Assembly (NCBI GenBank): GCA_029265355.1
Contig: JAJUJL010000004.1
Location: forward strand, 186,001-250,000
Source: Chloroflexota bacterium
Lineage (GTDB): Bacteria; Chloroflexota; Anaerolineae; Anaerolineales; UBA4823
Length of the DNA: 64,000 nt
Direction of reading: 5' to 3'
Numbering within the stretch: position 1 is the first letter of the stretch; each line of letters begins with the position of its first letter. Below, piece by piece: positions 1 through 8,482 of this stretch. Position numbers and translations under genes: made by a program. The notes beneath the pieces were generated by a model. The model did no database searches, was not told where the DNA came from, and was given only the letters and a program-made list of their open reading frames with translations.

Positions 1-638
1 CTAAGCGCCAGCCAGCGGACAGCTTCCGCCACATCTTCTGGGCGCATCATGCGCTGTTGCACTTCCGCGGGCGCCTGCCCTTCCCAGATAGGCGTCTCGG
101 TGTTGCCCGGGCACAGCACGTGCACGCGGATGCCGCGCTTTTTCCCCTCCAGCGCTAGCACCTCGCTCAAGCCCACCAGCCCGTACTTGGAAGCGCTGTA
201 GGCGGCGCAGCCGCTATAGGGCTGTACGCCAGCCACCGAGCTGATATTGATGATTTGCCCGCCGCCCAGGTGAGGCCAGGCAGCTTTGCAAAAGTTAAAA
301 GCGCCGGTCAGGTTGGCGCCCAGCGACTCTTCCCACAGCGCAGCATCGGTATCCTCAAACGAAACCAACTTGAACACGCCGGCGCTGTTGACCAGCAGAT
401 CGAGCTTGCCATATTGCTTGACCGTGGCTTCGACAAAATCGCGCACCGCTGGCGCGTCTCGCACATCCAGGGCGCCGTACCAGGCCTGCCCGCCAGCGCC
501 CTGGATGCTGTCTACGGCCTGTTCCAATAGTTGGGCTCTCCTGCCCACCAATCCGACCCGGTATGCAGACTGGGACAGCAGGCGGGCAGCAGCCAGGCCG
601 ATACCGCTGCTGCCGCCGGTGATAATCGCCGTCTTCAT
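1..638 (-). CDS. SDR family oxidoreductase, sepiapterin-reductase-like role (C-terminus outside window)
   Basis: Short-chain dehydrogenase/reductase, cut at its C-terminus by the window edge; 212 residues are visible. The N-terminal NAD(P)-binding motif TGGSSGIG is at residues 7-14, NSAG near residue 84, a catalytic Ser in SSVAG, and the YSASK catalytic Tyr/Lys motif near residue 147. The start ATG overlaps the stop of the dehydratase gene as ATGA, so it is the last visible gene of the pterin operon. SDRs such as sepiapterin reductase reduce 6-pyruvoyl-tetrahydropterin to tetrahydrobiopterin, and the context makes that the best guess. Sequence alone cannot separate it from the many other SDRs. 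Confidence 0.85.
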   Translation of the reverse strand, partial: MKTAIITGGSSGIGLAAARLLSQSAYRVGLVGRRAQLLEQAVDSIQGAGGQAWYGALDVRDAPAVRDFVEATVKQYGKLDLLVNSAGVFKLVSFEDTDAALWEESLGANLTGAFNFCKAAWPHLGGGQIINISSVAGVQPYSGCAAYSASKYGLVGLSEVLALEGKKRGIRVHVLCPGNTETPIWEGQAPAEVQQRMMRPEDVAEAVRWLAL

Positions 639-934
639 GCTTTTGGTTTGCGCAGTGGCAGCGCCTGGACCTGGGCAGCCAGCGCAAAATCATTTTCCGT
701 CAACCCGCCAGCGCTGTGCGTGGTCAGGCGCACTTCGAGCATATTGTAGCTGTAGATGCGCAGGTCCGGATGGTGACCGGCAGCTTCCGCCAACTGCCCC
801 ACTGCGCCCGCCAGCAGCAGGGCGTGAGCGAAAGATGGCAAGCTGAATGTGCGCACCAGTTCGCTGCCCTGTACTTCCCATTCGGGTAGGGTCGATAGAT
901 ATGATTGAATCTGGTTGGAGTCCAGCAGCGCCAT
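635..934 (-). CDS. 4a-hydroxytetrahydrobiopterin dehydratase (pterin-4a-carbinolamine dehydratase)
   Basis: A 99-residue protein of the usual length for the PCD/DCoH family. It dehydrates 4a-hydroxytetrahydropterin to the quinonoid dihydropterin, recycling a tetrahydropterin cofactor. The hallmark GHHPDL is at residues 53-58, and the conserved TTHSAGGLTENDF block follows at about 71-83 with its third His at 73. I chose ATG 934 because the family starts there and the upstream folE stop ends only one base away. It sits between folE and the SDR in the pterin operon. No aromatic amino acid hydroxylase lies nearby, so the reaction that would generate its substrate is not identified here. Confidence 0.93.
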   Translation of the reverse strand: MALLDSNQIQSYLSTLPEWEVQGSELVRTFSLPSFAHALLLAGAVGQLAEAAGHHPDLRIYSYNMLEVRLTTHSAGGLTENDFALAAQVQALPLRKPKA

Positions 935-935
935 C

Positions 936-1628
936 TTAGAACAGCTCCTGGGTGGAGGCGCGCCCGATGTGCTCCATAAACTCACGCCGCAGCTCAGCAT
1001 CCTCCCTGAACTGGCCGCGCATGGTGCTGGTGACCATGCGTGCGTTGGCTTTTTTCACACCGCGCATGGTGGCGCACATGTGGGCGGCTTCCACCACCAC
1101 AGCCACACCCTGCGGCTGCAATGTCTCTTCCAAGAAGTCAGCGATCTGCGCCGTCAGCCGTTCCTGAACCTGCAGGCGTCGCGAGAACATATCCACGATG
1201 CGCGGGATTTTGGATAATCCCAGCACTTTGCCATTGGGGATATATGCCACGTGCGCCTTGCCAATGAAAGGCAACATGTGGTGCTCGCACAGACTGTGCA
1301 GCTCGATATCCCGTACAATGACCATCTCGTTGTAATCCACCTCGAACAATGCGTTGTTGATCAGCGCTACGGGGTCGGTGGTATAGCCAGAGAGCAGCTC
1401 ACGGTACATCTTGCGCACCCGCAGCGGGGTATTGAGCAAACCATCGCGCTCGGTGTCTTCGCCCAGGTTCATCAGCAGGCTGCGCACCGCGCCTTCGATG
1501 GCCATGTTTTGCGCCTCTTCGCCAGCCACAGCCAGGGAGGTGTTTTCCACCTCGAATTCTGGCTCAGCCAGCTCGACCAAAGAATTCAGGGTATAGTTTT
1601 TTTGCGAACCGTTGCGTCCGTTGTTCAT
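936..1628 (-). CDS. folE: GTP cyclohydrolase I
   Basis: A 230-residue GTP cyclohydrolase I that converts GTP to 7,8-dihydroneopterin triphosphate, the entry step to folate and biopterin. The zinc ligands are visible as C114 and H117 in SLCEHH and C185 in HMCATMRG; the [23 protein letters not shown] core (given here as residues 137-159) is well conserved. About 40 N-terminal residues precede the conserved core. Its start ATG overlaps the stop of the upstream synthase (ATGA), indicating translational coupling. The surrounding genes suggest a dedicated biopterin-type pathway rather than only folate. Confidence 0.96.
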   Translation of the reverse strand: MNNGRNGSQKNYTLNSLVELAEPEFEVENTSLAVAGEEAQNMAIEGAVRSLLMNLGEDTERDGLLNTPLRVRKMYRELLSGYTTDPVALINNALFEVDYNEMVIVRDIELHSLCEHHMLPFIGKAHVAYIPNGKVLGLSKIPRIVDMFSRRLQVQERLTAQIADFLEETLQPQGVAVVVEAAHMCATMRGVKKANARMVTSTMRGQFREDAELRREFMEHIGRASTQELF

Positions 1629-2737
1629 TTGAAAAGATCTCCTTCCAGAGAAGCGATAAATTGGTTATTTGGGGTTTCCCACAGCCGCACCTCTCGCAGT
1701 GCCCCGGGCAATCGCCCAGCGAAGCGCTCAAAAAGGTAGGCGGCGATATTTTCACCGGTACTGGGCATTTCAGCAAAAGCTGCAATGTCCTGGTCGATAT
1801 AGGTGTAATCCAGTTCACCCAGGATGCCTGCGGCGACTTCATCCAGGCAGCCCAGGTCGAAGGCAGTTTCGGTCAGCGGGTCGAGCTCGCCGCGCACTGT
1901 CACCAGGGCTTTGTAGGTGTGCCCGTGCGGGTCGGAGCGGTTGCACTTGCCGAAGATCGACTGGTTTTGCTGCGGGCTGAGCTCATGGCTCTCCAGGCGA
2001 TGAGCGGCGTGGAAGCGGTAGCGCCGTCCCAGGCGGTAGGAGTTATCGCCAGGGTGATATTCGGCAAAGAAATCCGGCGTCTCCCACACGCGCACCCGGG
2101 CAGCCCGGGGTGATTTCATGGCGATCAGGGCGGCGATGGCCTCGGTGACCACATTGCGCCCGGAGAGCTCCGGAATGTCGTTGGACAGGTTGCGGTGATC
2201 GAAATATTGCCAAAGGTCGGCGGGCACACTGCTCGCGTGGGGTGCAGCGATCTCCACCTGGTAATTGTGCCCGTGACCAGCGGGATTGTTGCAAATACCA
2301 TACAGGCGCTGATTTTCAGCCTGGCTGAGGCGCGGCGCATGTGTGCGGTGCGCGGCAGAAAAGCCAAAGCGCACAATTTCCAGCTCTTCGTCCAGCGTGA
2401 CCAGGGCGGCATTTTCATCCTCTTCCGCCAGTTCCAGAGAATACAGGTAGACTGGATCAGGCAGGCCCACTTGCAGGTCGGCAAAGATAGCGCGCGCCAC
2501 GTTGAGGGTAGTCGGTTCTTCGCCAGGCATCTGGCTGTTCAAATTGCGATGATCGAAGCGCTCCAGGGTTGCGTGCACCTTCTGCTTCAGATCGACAATG
2601 TTGATCTGCATACCCGTCAGCGAGTCGAGCGGACCGCGGATGCCAGCCCAGCCGTAGAAGTTGTTGCCATGCAGGCGACCACCAGAGAGCTGGCGTGAAG
2701 CGGAGAATTCAAAACGTCTCAAGGTTGTAATTTGCAT
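1625..2737 (-). CDS. Triple-domain 6-pyruvoyltetrahydropterin synthase-like protein
   Basis: A 370-residue protein made of three tandem PTPS/QueD folds: about 1-122, 123-232 and 233-370. Single-domain family members are about 120-150 residues. Domain 2 keeps the zinc histidines (H130, H155, H157), Cys149, the DH of FDHRNL and the Glu of VWET. Domain 3 keeps H246, H271, H273 and Cys265 but has LDY instead of LDH. Domain 1 keeps FDHRNL but has SASR and HGN where zinc histidines are expected. The [11 protein letters not shown] signature resembles the animal-type PTPS rather than QueD, which favours formation of 6-pyruvoyl-tetrahydropterin from dihydroneopterin triphosphate. The next gene is folE, overlapping by 4 bases. 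The role is inferred from family and context. Confidence 0.9.
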   Translation of the reverse strand: MQITTLRRFEFSASRQLSGGRLHGNNFYGWAGIRGPLDSLTGMQINIVDLKQKVHATLERFDHRNLNSQMPGEEPTTLNVARAIFADLQVGLPDPVYLYSLELAEEDENAALVTLDEELEIVRFGFSAAHRTHAPRLSQAENQRLYGICNNPAGHGHNYQVEIAAPHASSVPADLWQYFDHRNLSNDIPELSGRNVVTEAIAALIAMKSPRAARVRVWETPDFFAEYHPGDNSYRLGRRYRFHAAHRLESHELSPQQNQSIFGKCNRSDPHGHTYKALVTVRGELDPLTETAFDLGCLDEVAAGILGELDYTYIDQDIAAFAEMPSTGENIAAYLFERFAGRLPGALREVRLWETPNNQFIASLEGDLFK

Positions 2738-2806
2738 CCTGTCATCTCACTTGATACCTGATCATACACACAGATCATCGCTCAGATGCTTGCGTCAGGG
2801 ATTTCC

Positions 2807-3883
2807 CTAACCAATCAACTGCAAAAAGCGGCTGGCGGTGTTTTCCCAGCTCATTCCCTCGGCAAAGCGCCGTCCAGCGCGGCCAAGGCGGTTACGTTTT
2901 TCCTCATTTGCCAGCAAATCGCAGATCGCCTGCGCCAGCGCCTCGGGATCTTCTGGCGGCACCAGGCTGCCGCTGCCTGCCGGGCGCACCAGCTCGGGCA
3001 TCGAGGCGGCCTCCGAAACCACCAGCGGGCGACTGGAGGCCATGGCTTCTAAGCATACGTTGGCAAAGGCGTCCTGGATGCTTGGATGGACAAAGACATG
3101 GCAGCGCTTGAACTCCGCAACCACCTGGCGACGATCGTTGATGTCGCCCAACCAGGTGATGTTGCTCTCAGCGCCAATCTCGCGGCTGAGCTGCCGCAGG
3201 GCATGCCACTCGAAACCGCCACCGACAATGCGCACCTCCACATCCGGAAAACGGCTGCGAACAATCGGCACAGCCTTCACTAACACGCCGATTTTTTTGC
3301 GAGGGTAGAGCTTGCTAACTGCCAGAACAGTTGGGCGGCGAGCCGCTTCCGGCTCCGCCAAGCTCTGCCAAAGGGCATCCCATTCCGCCAGGTCGATGCC
3401 ATTGGGCACAGCATGCACGCGCCCTTCAGGCACCTGGTAATACTCGATCACCTTGCGGCGAGCATACTGGCTGGGGGTGATCACCCGTTCGGCGCTGCGC
3501 AGGTTGTGCCCTTCGAAGAAAGCCTGGGTTTGCAGCAGTGTGCGGAATGGCTCGGGCTCTGTTTCCACCAGGTCGGCGAACACCGCTCGCGCCGTGCCGA
3601 TGAAACGCTGTCCGCTGCGGCGGGGAATGGCAAAACCATCGTAATCCAGACCCAGGACCCAATCCACCTGCTCCAGACGAGGGTCGCGCCCAAACTGCAC
3701 GTTGTACCACAGCCGCTCCAGGGTGAAACGGGCGTAGTCTTGCATGTCCAGGGGTGGGTTGACCAGTTCCACCTGGGTGCCCATGCCCTCGACGGCGCGG
3801 CGGATGGACTGGACAAACAGGGCTGTGCCGCTGCCCTGCCCAAGGGAAAGGGGCCAAGTGGTGAGGAAGAGGGCTTTGTGCAT
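2807..3883 (-). CDS. Glycosyltransferase family 4, candidate pterin glycosyltransferase
   Basis: A 358-residue GT-B glycosyltransferase of the GT4 type and the first gene of the pterin operon. The C-terminal nucleotide-sugar domain shows LAVSKLYPRKKIGVL at about 193-207, RIVGGG, and the acceptor/donor loop HPSIQDAFANVCLEAM, where the family has an E-x7-E-like motif (here D...E). ATG 3883 was chosen because a promoter at 3907-3934 would start RNA near 3900; ATG 3898 is the alternative. The PTPS gene follows 69 bases downstream. Known tetrahydrobiopterin glucosyltransferases of cyanobacteria transfer a sugar to a pterin, so context suggests a pterin acceptor; other acceptors are possible. Confidence 0.82.
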   Translation of the reverse strand: MHKALFLTTWPLSLGQGSGTALFVQSIRRAVEGMGTQVELVNPPLDMQDYARFTLERLWYNVQFGRDPRLEQVDWVLGLDYDGFAIPRRSGQRFIGTARAVFADLVETEPEPFRTLLQTQAFFEGHNLRSAERVITPSQYARRKVIEYYQVPEGRVHAVPNGIDLAEWDALWQSLAEPEAARRPTVLAVSKLYPRKKIGVLVKAVPIVRSRFPDVEVRIVGGGFEWHALRQLSREIGAESNITWLGDINDRRQVVAEFKRCHVFVHPSIQDAFANVCLEAMASSRPLVVSEAASMPELVRPAGSGSLVPPEDPEALAQAICDLLANEEKRNRLGRAGRRFAEGMSWENTASRFLQLIG

Positions 3884-3906
3884 AGGTTTACTCAACATTG
3901 AATACA

Positions 3907-3934
3907 ATTTTACCTTTAATATAGGTTTTGTCAA
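3907..3934 (-). promoter_or_regulatory. Putative sigma-70 promoter of the pterin operon
   Basis: Reading leftward, a perfect TTGACA -35 (3934-3929), a 16-base spacer and TAAAAT as -10 (3912-3907) predict a transcript start near 3900, just before the glycosyltransferase. The surrounding 3895-3965 stretch is much more AT-rich than its neighbours. Confidence 0.6.
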
Positions 3935-4070
3935 TGTATTGTATATTGTTTTTATGTTAGAGATTGTTAACCTGCGGTGCGGCTGCAAATAGGAGCAAGC
4001 CATAGCCGATCATGACAGTTGTGATATGATTCGATCAATCAAACAATTCTTTCCAGAAAAGGAGTGCAAG

Positions 4071-4841
4071 ATGAGCATTACCCCTAACACCCCCGGTCAG
4101 CGCATCGACCTGCCCGATGCAGAAGTTCAAATCAGTGGGCGCGGCCAGACCGGCATGGAATATAAAATCATCGGCAGCACCCTGCAAGCGGTGATCATGG
4201 AGCTGGACCCGGGCGAAACTGTTTACTCTGAGAGCGGCGGTATGGCCTGGATGAGCGGAAACATCGAAATGAAGACCAGCGGGCGGGGCGGCGGCCTGGG
4301 TGGGGCGCTGATGCGCGCCGTGAGCGGCGAGTCGCTCTTCCTGGTGGAATACACCAGCTCGGGCGGCAAAGGCATGGTGGCGTTCGCCTCCGACTTCCCG
4401 GGCAAGATCGTGCCCATCAACCTGGCACCGGGGCAAGAGATGATCTGCCAGAAAACAGCCTTCCTGTGCGCAGAGAAGACGGTTGGCTTGAGCATTCATT
4501 TCCGCCGCCGCCTGGGTGCCGGCTTGTTCGGTGGCGAGGGCTTCATCTTGCAAAAGCTGACCGGTCCCGGTGTTGCCTTTGTCTGCCTGGATGGCGAGAT
4601 CGTCGAATACACCCTGGCGCCGAATCAAATCCTCAAAGTCGATACCGGGCACGTCGCCATGTATGAACCGACGGTTTCCTTCGATGTCGAAATGGTGAAA
4701 GGCCTCTCGAATATTTTCTTTGGCGGCGAGGGGCTGTTCCTGGCAACACTCAAAGGCCCGGGGCGCGTTTGGCTGCAAACCATGCCCACGAGCAACCTGG
4801 CGCGCGCCATTTTGCCGCATTTGCCCACCAAATCAGGATAG
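4071..4841 (+). CDS. AIM24 / TIGR00266 family protein
   Basis: A 256-residue protein of the AIM24 (DUF124, TIGR00266) family, a beta-rich fold with unknown biochemical role in bacteria. Typical family features are the [19 protein letters not shown] opening (about residues 28-46), the ESGGMAWM segment, Gly-rich central turns, and the repeated FGGEGF / FGGEGL blocks with LTGPG and LKGPG. Start at 4071 is favoured by an AAGGAG ribosome site at 4059-4064; an in-frame ATG at 4026 lacks one. It is transcribed away from the pterin operon and appears monocistronic or paired with the small gene after it. Confidence 0.88.
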   Translation: MSITPNTPGQRIDLPDAEVQISGRGQTGMEYKIIGSTLQAVIMELDPGETVYSESGGMAWMSGNIEMKTSGRGGGLGGALMRAVSGESLFLVEYTSSGGKGMVAFASDFPGKIVPINLAPGQEMICQKTAFLCAEKTVGLSIHFRRRLGAGLFGGEGFILQKLTGPGVAFVCLDGEIVEYTLAPNQILKVDTGHVAMYEPTVSFDVEMVKGLSNIFFGGEGLFLATLKGPGRVWLQTMPTSNLARAILPHLPTKSG

Positions 4842-4907
4842 CGCACACCTATCAGCAAATTTACGCCAGGCTGGTATAGAGCCACCTTTATCAGCCTGGC
4901 GAGTCAG

Positions 4908-5231
4908 ATGCTCTTGCAACGATATCCGATGGGCGCAAAACTTAAATTGGCAGCCCGGTTGCGTTACTTGTATGATCTGGCTAACGAGTTCCTGTTCGGC
5001 GCGGCGCTCTCCTGGGCATCGGTGCCTTACCAGTTGAAGCGGCGCAAAGAATTCGAAGAGATTTTCGTGCTCCACACCCTGATGAGCCTGTGGGGAGTCC
5101 CACCGCTGCTGCCCAGTCGCCGTTTGTTCTTGCTGCCGCATGTTATTCCCCAGATCTTATATTGGCGCCGGCGCCTGGCGCTGTGGGATGAATCGCTGGA
5201 GACAGCAGATCTCAAGCACCTCGGCCATTAG
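4908..5231 (+). CDS. Conserved-looking hypothetical protein, 107 residues
   Basis: A small basic protein I do not recognise. It is rich in aromatic and hydrophobic residues (YLYDLANEFLFG, ALSWASVPYQL, LPHVIPQILYWRRRLALWDE), suggesting amphipathic helices or weak membrane association, with no signal peptide and no cysteines. An internal ATG at 4929 is an alternative start. It lies 66 bases after the AIM24 gene on the same strand and its codon use matches its neighbours, which supports it being real. Confidence 0.55.
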   Translation: MLLQRYPMGAKLKLAARLRYLYDLANEFLFGAALSWASVPYQLKRRKEFEEIFVLHTLMSLWGVPPLLPSRRLFLLPHVIPQILYWRRRLALWDESLETADLKHLGH

Positions 5232-5281
5232 GCCCCCGCTTTCCAATCCAGAAAACCGATAAATCAACACAATGCAGTTCG

Positions 5282-5372
5282 TCAGGCAAGCCGCAACTTG
5301 CCTGATGAACCCGCATTCGATTAAGAGTGGGTTAAGTTTTTCAAAAAAGCGACTCGTTTTAGCGGGTTCATC
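5282..5372 (+). promoter_or_regulatory. Overlapping inverted repeats upstream of the ECF sigma gene
   Basis: Two perfect inverted repeats share bases. TCAGGCAAG (5282-5290) pairs with CTTGCCTGA (5297-5305). GATGAACCCGC (5304-5314) pairs with GCGGGTTCATC (5362-5372). The first is a compact hairpin; the second spans 47 bases and ends 20-40 bases before the sigma start. The arrangement could be a terminator for 4908-5231, an operator, or a leader structure. Confidence 0.55.
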
Positions 5373-5391
5373 CGTTATCTATTGTTGAGAG

Positions 5392-5964
5392 ATGAGGCCG
5401 GTGAATAACATGATTGAAGCTGTCAATTCGGAGACCATTACTCGAGCGGGAAAGGGAGATACCAGCGCCCTGTCCAGGTTGTACGAACAGTGCCGCCCAG
5501 GGCTGTTTCGTTTTCTATTCTATCGAGTGGGCGACCTTCATGCTGCCGAAGATCTCACTTCGGAGGTTTTCCTACGCATGCTACGCGCTCTGGAGCGCTA
5601 CCGCCCACAAGGCATTGCTTTCGAGGCCTGGCTGTACCAAATCGCCCGCAACCTGGCAATCGACTACCAGCGCAGTTTGCGCAACCGCAACCATTTGCCC
5701 CTGGAAGAAGCAGTACTCCCTGGCGATGAAGGAGCGGAATATGTGGTCGATCGCCACCTGAACAGCCAGGTATTGGTAAGCGCCCTGCATAAACTGGGCG
5801 AAGAGCAACGCGATGTGGTCGTGTTGAGATTTGTCAGCGGTCTGAGCATCACCCAGGTTGCTCAGGCGCTGCACAAAACCGAGGATTCTGTCAAGGCATT
5901 GCAGCGGCGCGGGTTGAGCGCCCTGCGGGAATTATTGAAATCGTGGGAGGATGAGGATGTCTGA
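5392..5964 (+). CDS. ECF (sigma-70 family) RNA polymerase sigma factor
   Basis: A 190-residue extracytoplasmic-function sigma factor. Region 2 is visible at about residues 28-95 (LYEQCRPGLFRFLFYRVGD, then AEDLTSEVFLRM), and region 4 with its helix-turn-helix at about 135-185 (LSITQVAQALHKTEDSVKALQRRGL). The ATG at 5410 (MIEAVN) is an equally plausible start because GAGG precedes it by 12 bases. Its stop overlaps the start of the FecR-domain gene, so the two are co-translated. That arrangement indicates a sigma factor held by its membrane partner, though the target genes are not visible. Confidence 0.92.
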   Translation: MRPVNNMIEAVNSETITRAGKGDTSALSRLYEQCRPGLFRFLFYRVGDLHAAEDLTSEVFLRMLRALERYRPQGIAFEAWLYQIARNLAIDYQRSLRNRNHLPLEEAVLPGDEGAEYVVDRHLNSQVLVSALHKLGEEQRDVVVLRFVSGLSITQVAQALHKTEDSVKALQRRGLSALRELLKSWEDEDV

Positions 5965-7876
5965 AAAAGATGATCTTTTACAGCGCCACCTGGAACAAAT
6001 CGAACAAGGTAAACCGGTGGATGAAGTATTGGCGCAGCTCCCTGCCGAGCACGCCGAGCTTGCCTCGCTGATCAAGCTGGCAACCGGCATCCGCCAGGCG
6101 CGTCACCCCCTGCCGCAGAAAGCTTTCCAGGCGCGCGTTCCAGCTCGCAACCACAACCATCGCGCTGCGCCGCGCTTGAACGGCAATGGGCGGGTGCGCG
6201 GCTTGCTGCTGCTTTCCGGCGTGGTGGGCGCAGCAGCCATGGTATTTTTGGTGATCTTCCTGGCTGCCGCGGCTGCTTTCTGGTATGCTGGCCCGCACCA
6301 GGCTGGCATGGCGAAACTGATCGATGTGCAGGGCCAGGTGCGCATGGCTGGCGCATCCAGCGATGATTGGCGCCCGGTAGCGGAGACGCAGACACTGCGC
6401 GCCGGTCAACGCCTGCGCACGGGAGCTGATTCCGGAGTAACCCTGGTGTTTTACGATGGCAGCCGAGCAACCGTGGCAGCCAACAGCGAAGTCACCTTGC
6501 AACGCTTGCAAGGCACCTGGAATCGAACGATAAAAATGGAAATGCTCCAACACAGCGGCGCAACTTTTCACAGCGTCGTCCCGATGGGCAAGCGCGATGG
6601 GCTTTACCTGGTGCACACCAGCTCTGGTACTGCTAGAGTGCACGGCACGGTATTCTCAGTGACACTGCAACCTGACGGTGCCGCCCGCTTCACAGTCGAG
6701 CGCGGACAGGTTGAGGTTGACTCGGGTAAAGGCCAGGTGATGTTGAGCGCTGGCCAGGCAACCGCCGTGCTTAGCGATAGCGCTCCCCTGGCGCCCGCTT
6801 ACCAGTTTGTGCTGCGCGGCCAACTGGAGCGCAGCTCAGCAGAAGAGTGGCAGGTCGACCGGGTTAGTTTCCGGGTAACAGAAAGCACCTCGCTGCCCGG
6901 TGATATACCCAGCGGCTCAACGGTGCTGGTCACCGGGCGCACGCTGGCAGATGGCAGCCGGGTGGCAGACCAACTCTTGCAAGTGACCGAAGACGGTGAG
7001 AACGAGTTCACCGGCATCGTTGAAAACATTGATGGCGATCTGTGGACCATCAACGGGCAGGGTGTTTGGGTATTGGAAGGCGAAACCGAGTTCGAAGGCG
7101 AGCCAGGCCTGGGCGATACGGTGCGCGTCAAGTACCGCGTGCTGGAAGATGGTCGCTGGCTGGCCCTGGAGATCGAATCACTCGAAGAAGAGGAGCCGCC
7201 GGTGACTACCGAGCCAGTCGTCACCGAGCCGGTCGGCACGGTTTCACCCACGCTGCCAGTCTCACCTACCCTGGTCACCGATTGCACTGGCGCCAATCCA
7301 CAACCCACCGGGCAGAAGCTAGCAAATCGCTATGGCGTGCCTTACGAAGAGATCATGGGCTGGTTCTGCCAGAAATTCGGTTTCGGAGAGATCGACCTGG
7401 CGTATGAATTGAGCCTGCAGGCGGGTGTGCCGGTCGAACAGATTTTCGACCTGCGTCGCTCTGGCCTGGGTTGGGGTGAGATCAAGAAGATGGTGCGCGA
7501 CGGGTTGGTCACAACTACCCCAACGCCTGTCATTACCGAGCCGGTGGTTACTGAGCCAGTGGTTACCGAACCGGTGGTTACCGAACCGGTGGTCACACCG
7601 GTGGTCACCGAGCAGCCGCCTGTAGACCCGTGTACGGGCGCCAATCCACACCCGACTGGTAGCAAGCTGGCAGCGCGCTATGGCGTCAGCTACAACGAGA
7701 TCATGAGCTGGTTCTGCCAAGGGTTTGGTTTTGGCGAGATCGACCTGGCCTACAGCCTGAGCCAGCAAAGCGGTGTGCCGGTGGTGCAAATCTTCGCCAT
7801 GCGCCAGTCGGGTATGGGCTGGGGCGAGATCAAGCAGCAGCTTTCGCCGAAACCCGTCAAGACGAAGAAGCCGTGA
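5957..7876 (+). CDS. Membrane FecR-domain protein, likely anti-sigma factor, with two C-terminal repeats
   Basis: A 639-residue single-pass membrane protein, translationally coupled to the ECF sigma gene. Start 5957 is chosen because GGGAGG (5945-5950) is then correctly spaced; ATG 5951 is too close. Order: a short acidic cytoplasmic segment (1-55) that could bind sigma, a membrane helix at about 78-112, a FecR-type beta domain (about 118-260), a DUF5666-like domain (about 330-400), then two copies of a roughly 70-residue module (about 440-510 and 557-628). These are joined by a TEPVV repeat linker. Each module has a Cys pair (CTGANP and WFCQ) and the phrase FGFGEIDLAY. The modules' function is unknown to me. 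Confidence 0.85.
   Translation: MSEKDDLLQRHLEQIEQGKPVDEVLAQLPAEHAELASLIKLATGIRQARHPLPQKAFQARVPARNHNHRAAPRLNGNGRVRGLLLLSGVVGAAAMVFLVIFLAAAAAFWYAGPHQAGMAKLIDVQGQVRMAGASSDDWRPVAETQTLRAGQRLRTGADSGVTLVFYDGSRATVAANSEVTLQRLQGTWNRTIKMEMLQHSGATFHSVVPMGKRDGLYLVHTSSGTARVHGTVFSVTLQPDGAARFTVERGQVEVDSGKGQVMLSAGQATAVLSDSAPLAPAYQFVLRGQLERSSAEEWQVDRVSFRVTESTSLPGDIPSGSTVLVTGRTLADGSRVADQLLQVTEDGENEFTGIVENIDGDLWTINGQGVWVLEGETEFEGEPGLGDTVRVKYRVLEDGRWLALEIESLEEEEPPVTTEPVVTEPVGTVSPTLPVSPTLVTDCTGANPQPTGQKLANRYGVPYEEIMGWFCQKFGFGEIDLAYELSLQAGVPVEQIFDLRRSGLGWGEIKKMVRDGLVTTTPTPVITEPVVTEPVVTEPVVTEPVVTPVVTEQPPVDPCTGANPHPTGSKLAARYGVSYNEIMSWFCQGFGFGEIDLAYSLSQQSGVPVVQIFAMRQSGMGWGEIKQQLSPKPVKTKKP
7540..7610 (+). repeat. In-frame short tandem repeat encoding TEPVV linker
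   Basis: Near-identical 15-base units (gagccggtggttacc and variants) repeat in frame four to five times and encode a Thr-Glu-Pro-Val-Val linker between the two C-terminal modules of the FecR protein. Such arrays can change copy number by slippage. Confidence 0.8.
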
Positions 7877-7907
7877 TCATCACTTAGGTCGGCAACTTGC
7901 TCATTTG

Positions 7908-7937
7908 CTCCCCCAGGTCAAGGATGGCCTGGGGGAG
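7908..7937 (+). terminator. Hairpin terminator after the FecR-domain gene
   Basis: CTCCCCCAGG (7908-7917) pairs perfectly with CCTGGGGGAG (7928-7937) over a 10-base loop, 32 bases after the stop codon. The following TTACTTTAT is only a weak T tract, so it may be a stabilising 3' hairpin rather than a full intrinsic terminator. Confidence 0.6.
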
Positions 7938-7978
7938 TTACTTTATCGTGGGGTTGATCTTTGCTGCCGATAACCGGC

Positions 7979-8299
7979 TTATCCAGCCGCGCGCGCCGTT
8001 TCGTATTCCTCACGGCTGATGAACTGCCCGCCCCGGATTTCTCGGTTCATCAGGTTGCGATTCGGGTCGAAGGTCAACTCAACCTCGATGCGCTGGAAAC
8101 AGCGACTCTCGCCGGTGAGGATCTTTCGACAGAAATAAGATGCAACTTTGTCTTCGTACTCGACGCTGAGATCGTTATTCAGGTTAACGCGCGTCTTGAG
8201 CACTTCGCCGCAACGATTGCAGCGGGCAAAGATCCAATACTCCGGCGCCGGCGAGGGCGTTGGAGAGAACAGATTGGCAAGGCGTTTGAGCAATTTCAT
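7979..8299 (-). CDS. Hypothetical small protein with CxxC motif
   Basis: A 106-residue protein of unknown function. After a basic amphipathic start (MKLLKRLANLFSP) it has CNRCGE at about residues 27-32 and two further cysteines (FCRK, SRCF), consistent with a small metal-binding or zinc-ribbon-like domain, followed by a strand-rich region ending in REIRGGQFISREEY. ATG 8299 is preferred over 8335 because the conserved-looking part begins there. It is convergent with the FecR gene and divergent from uvrA. Confidence 0.6.
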   Translation of the reverse strand: MKLLKRLANLFSPTPSPAPEYWIFARCNRCGEVLKTRVNLNNDLSVEYEDKVASYFCRKILTGESRCFQRIEVELTFDPNRNLMNREIRGGQFISREEYETARAAG

Positions 8300-8432
8300 G
8301 CAGCACCTCAATCGGGAAGCACAGGCCGTTTCCATTAATTGTACAGGAAGATGGACAAATGCGACTTCGTAATGGTGGGGAATTGGTATAATCCAAGTTT
8401 GGTCTAAAGTGGGTAATCCTGAACAGATGTGC

Positions 8433-8453
8433 TATAATCACCGGTTACCGGTG
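8433..8453 (+). promoter_or_regulatory. uvrA -10 box and 15-base palindrome
   Basis: A perfect TATAAT (8433-8438) is immediately followed by the palindrome CACCGGT-T-ACCGGTG (8439-8453), 30 bases before the uvrA start. No clear -35 is seen. The palindrome covers the expected transcript start, where a repressor would act. Confidence 0.5.
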
Positions 8454-8482
8454 TTTGATTCTCGTCGATGAAGGTGAGCAGT

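Noticed and set aside
7540-7610. CRISPR-like or mobile repeat
   Set aside because: The repeats are in frame and encode the Pro-rich linker of the FecR protein; no spacers are present.
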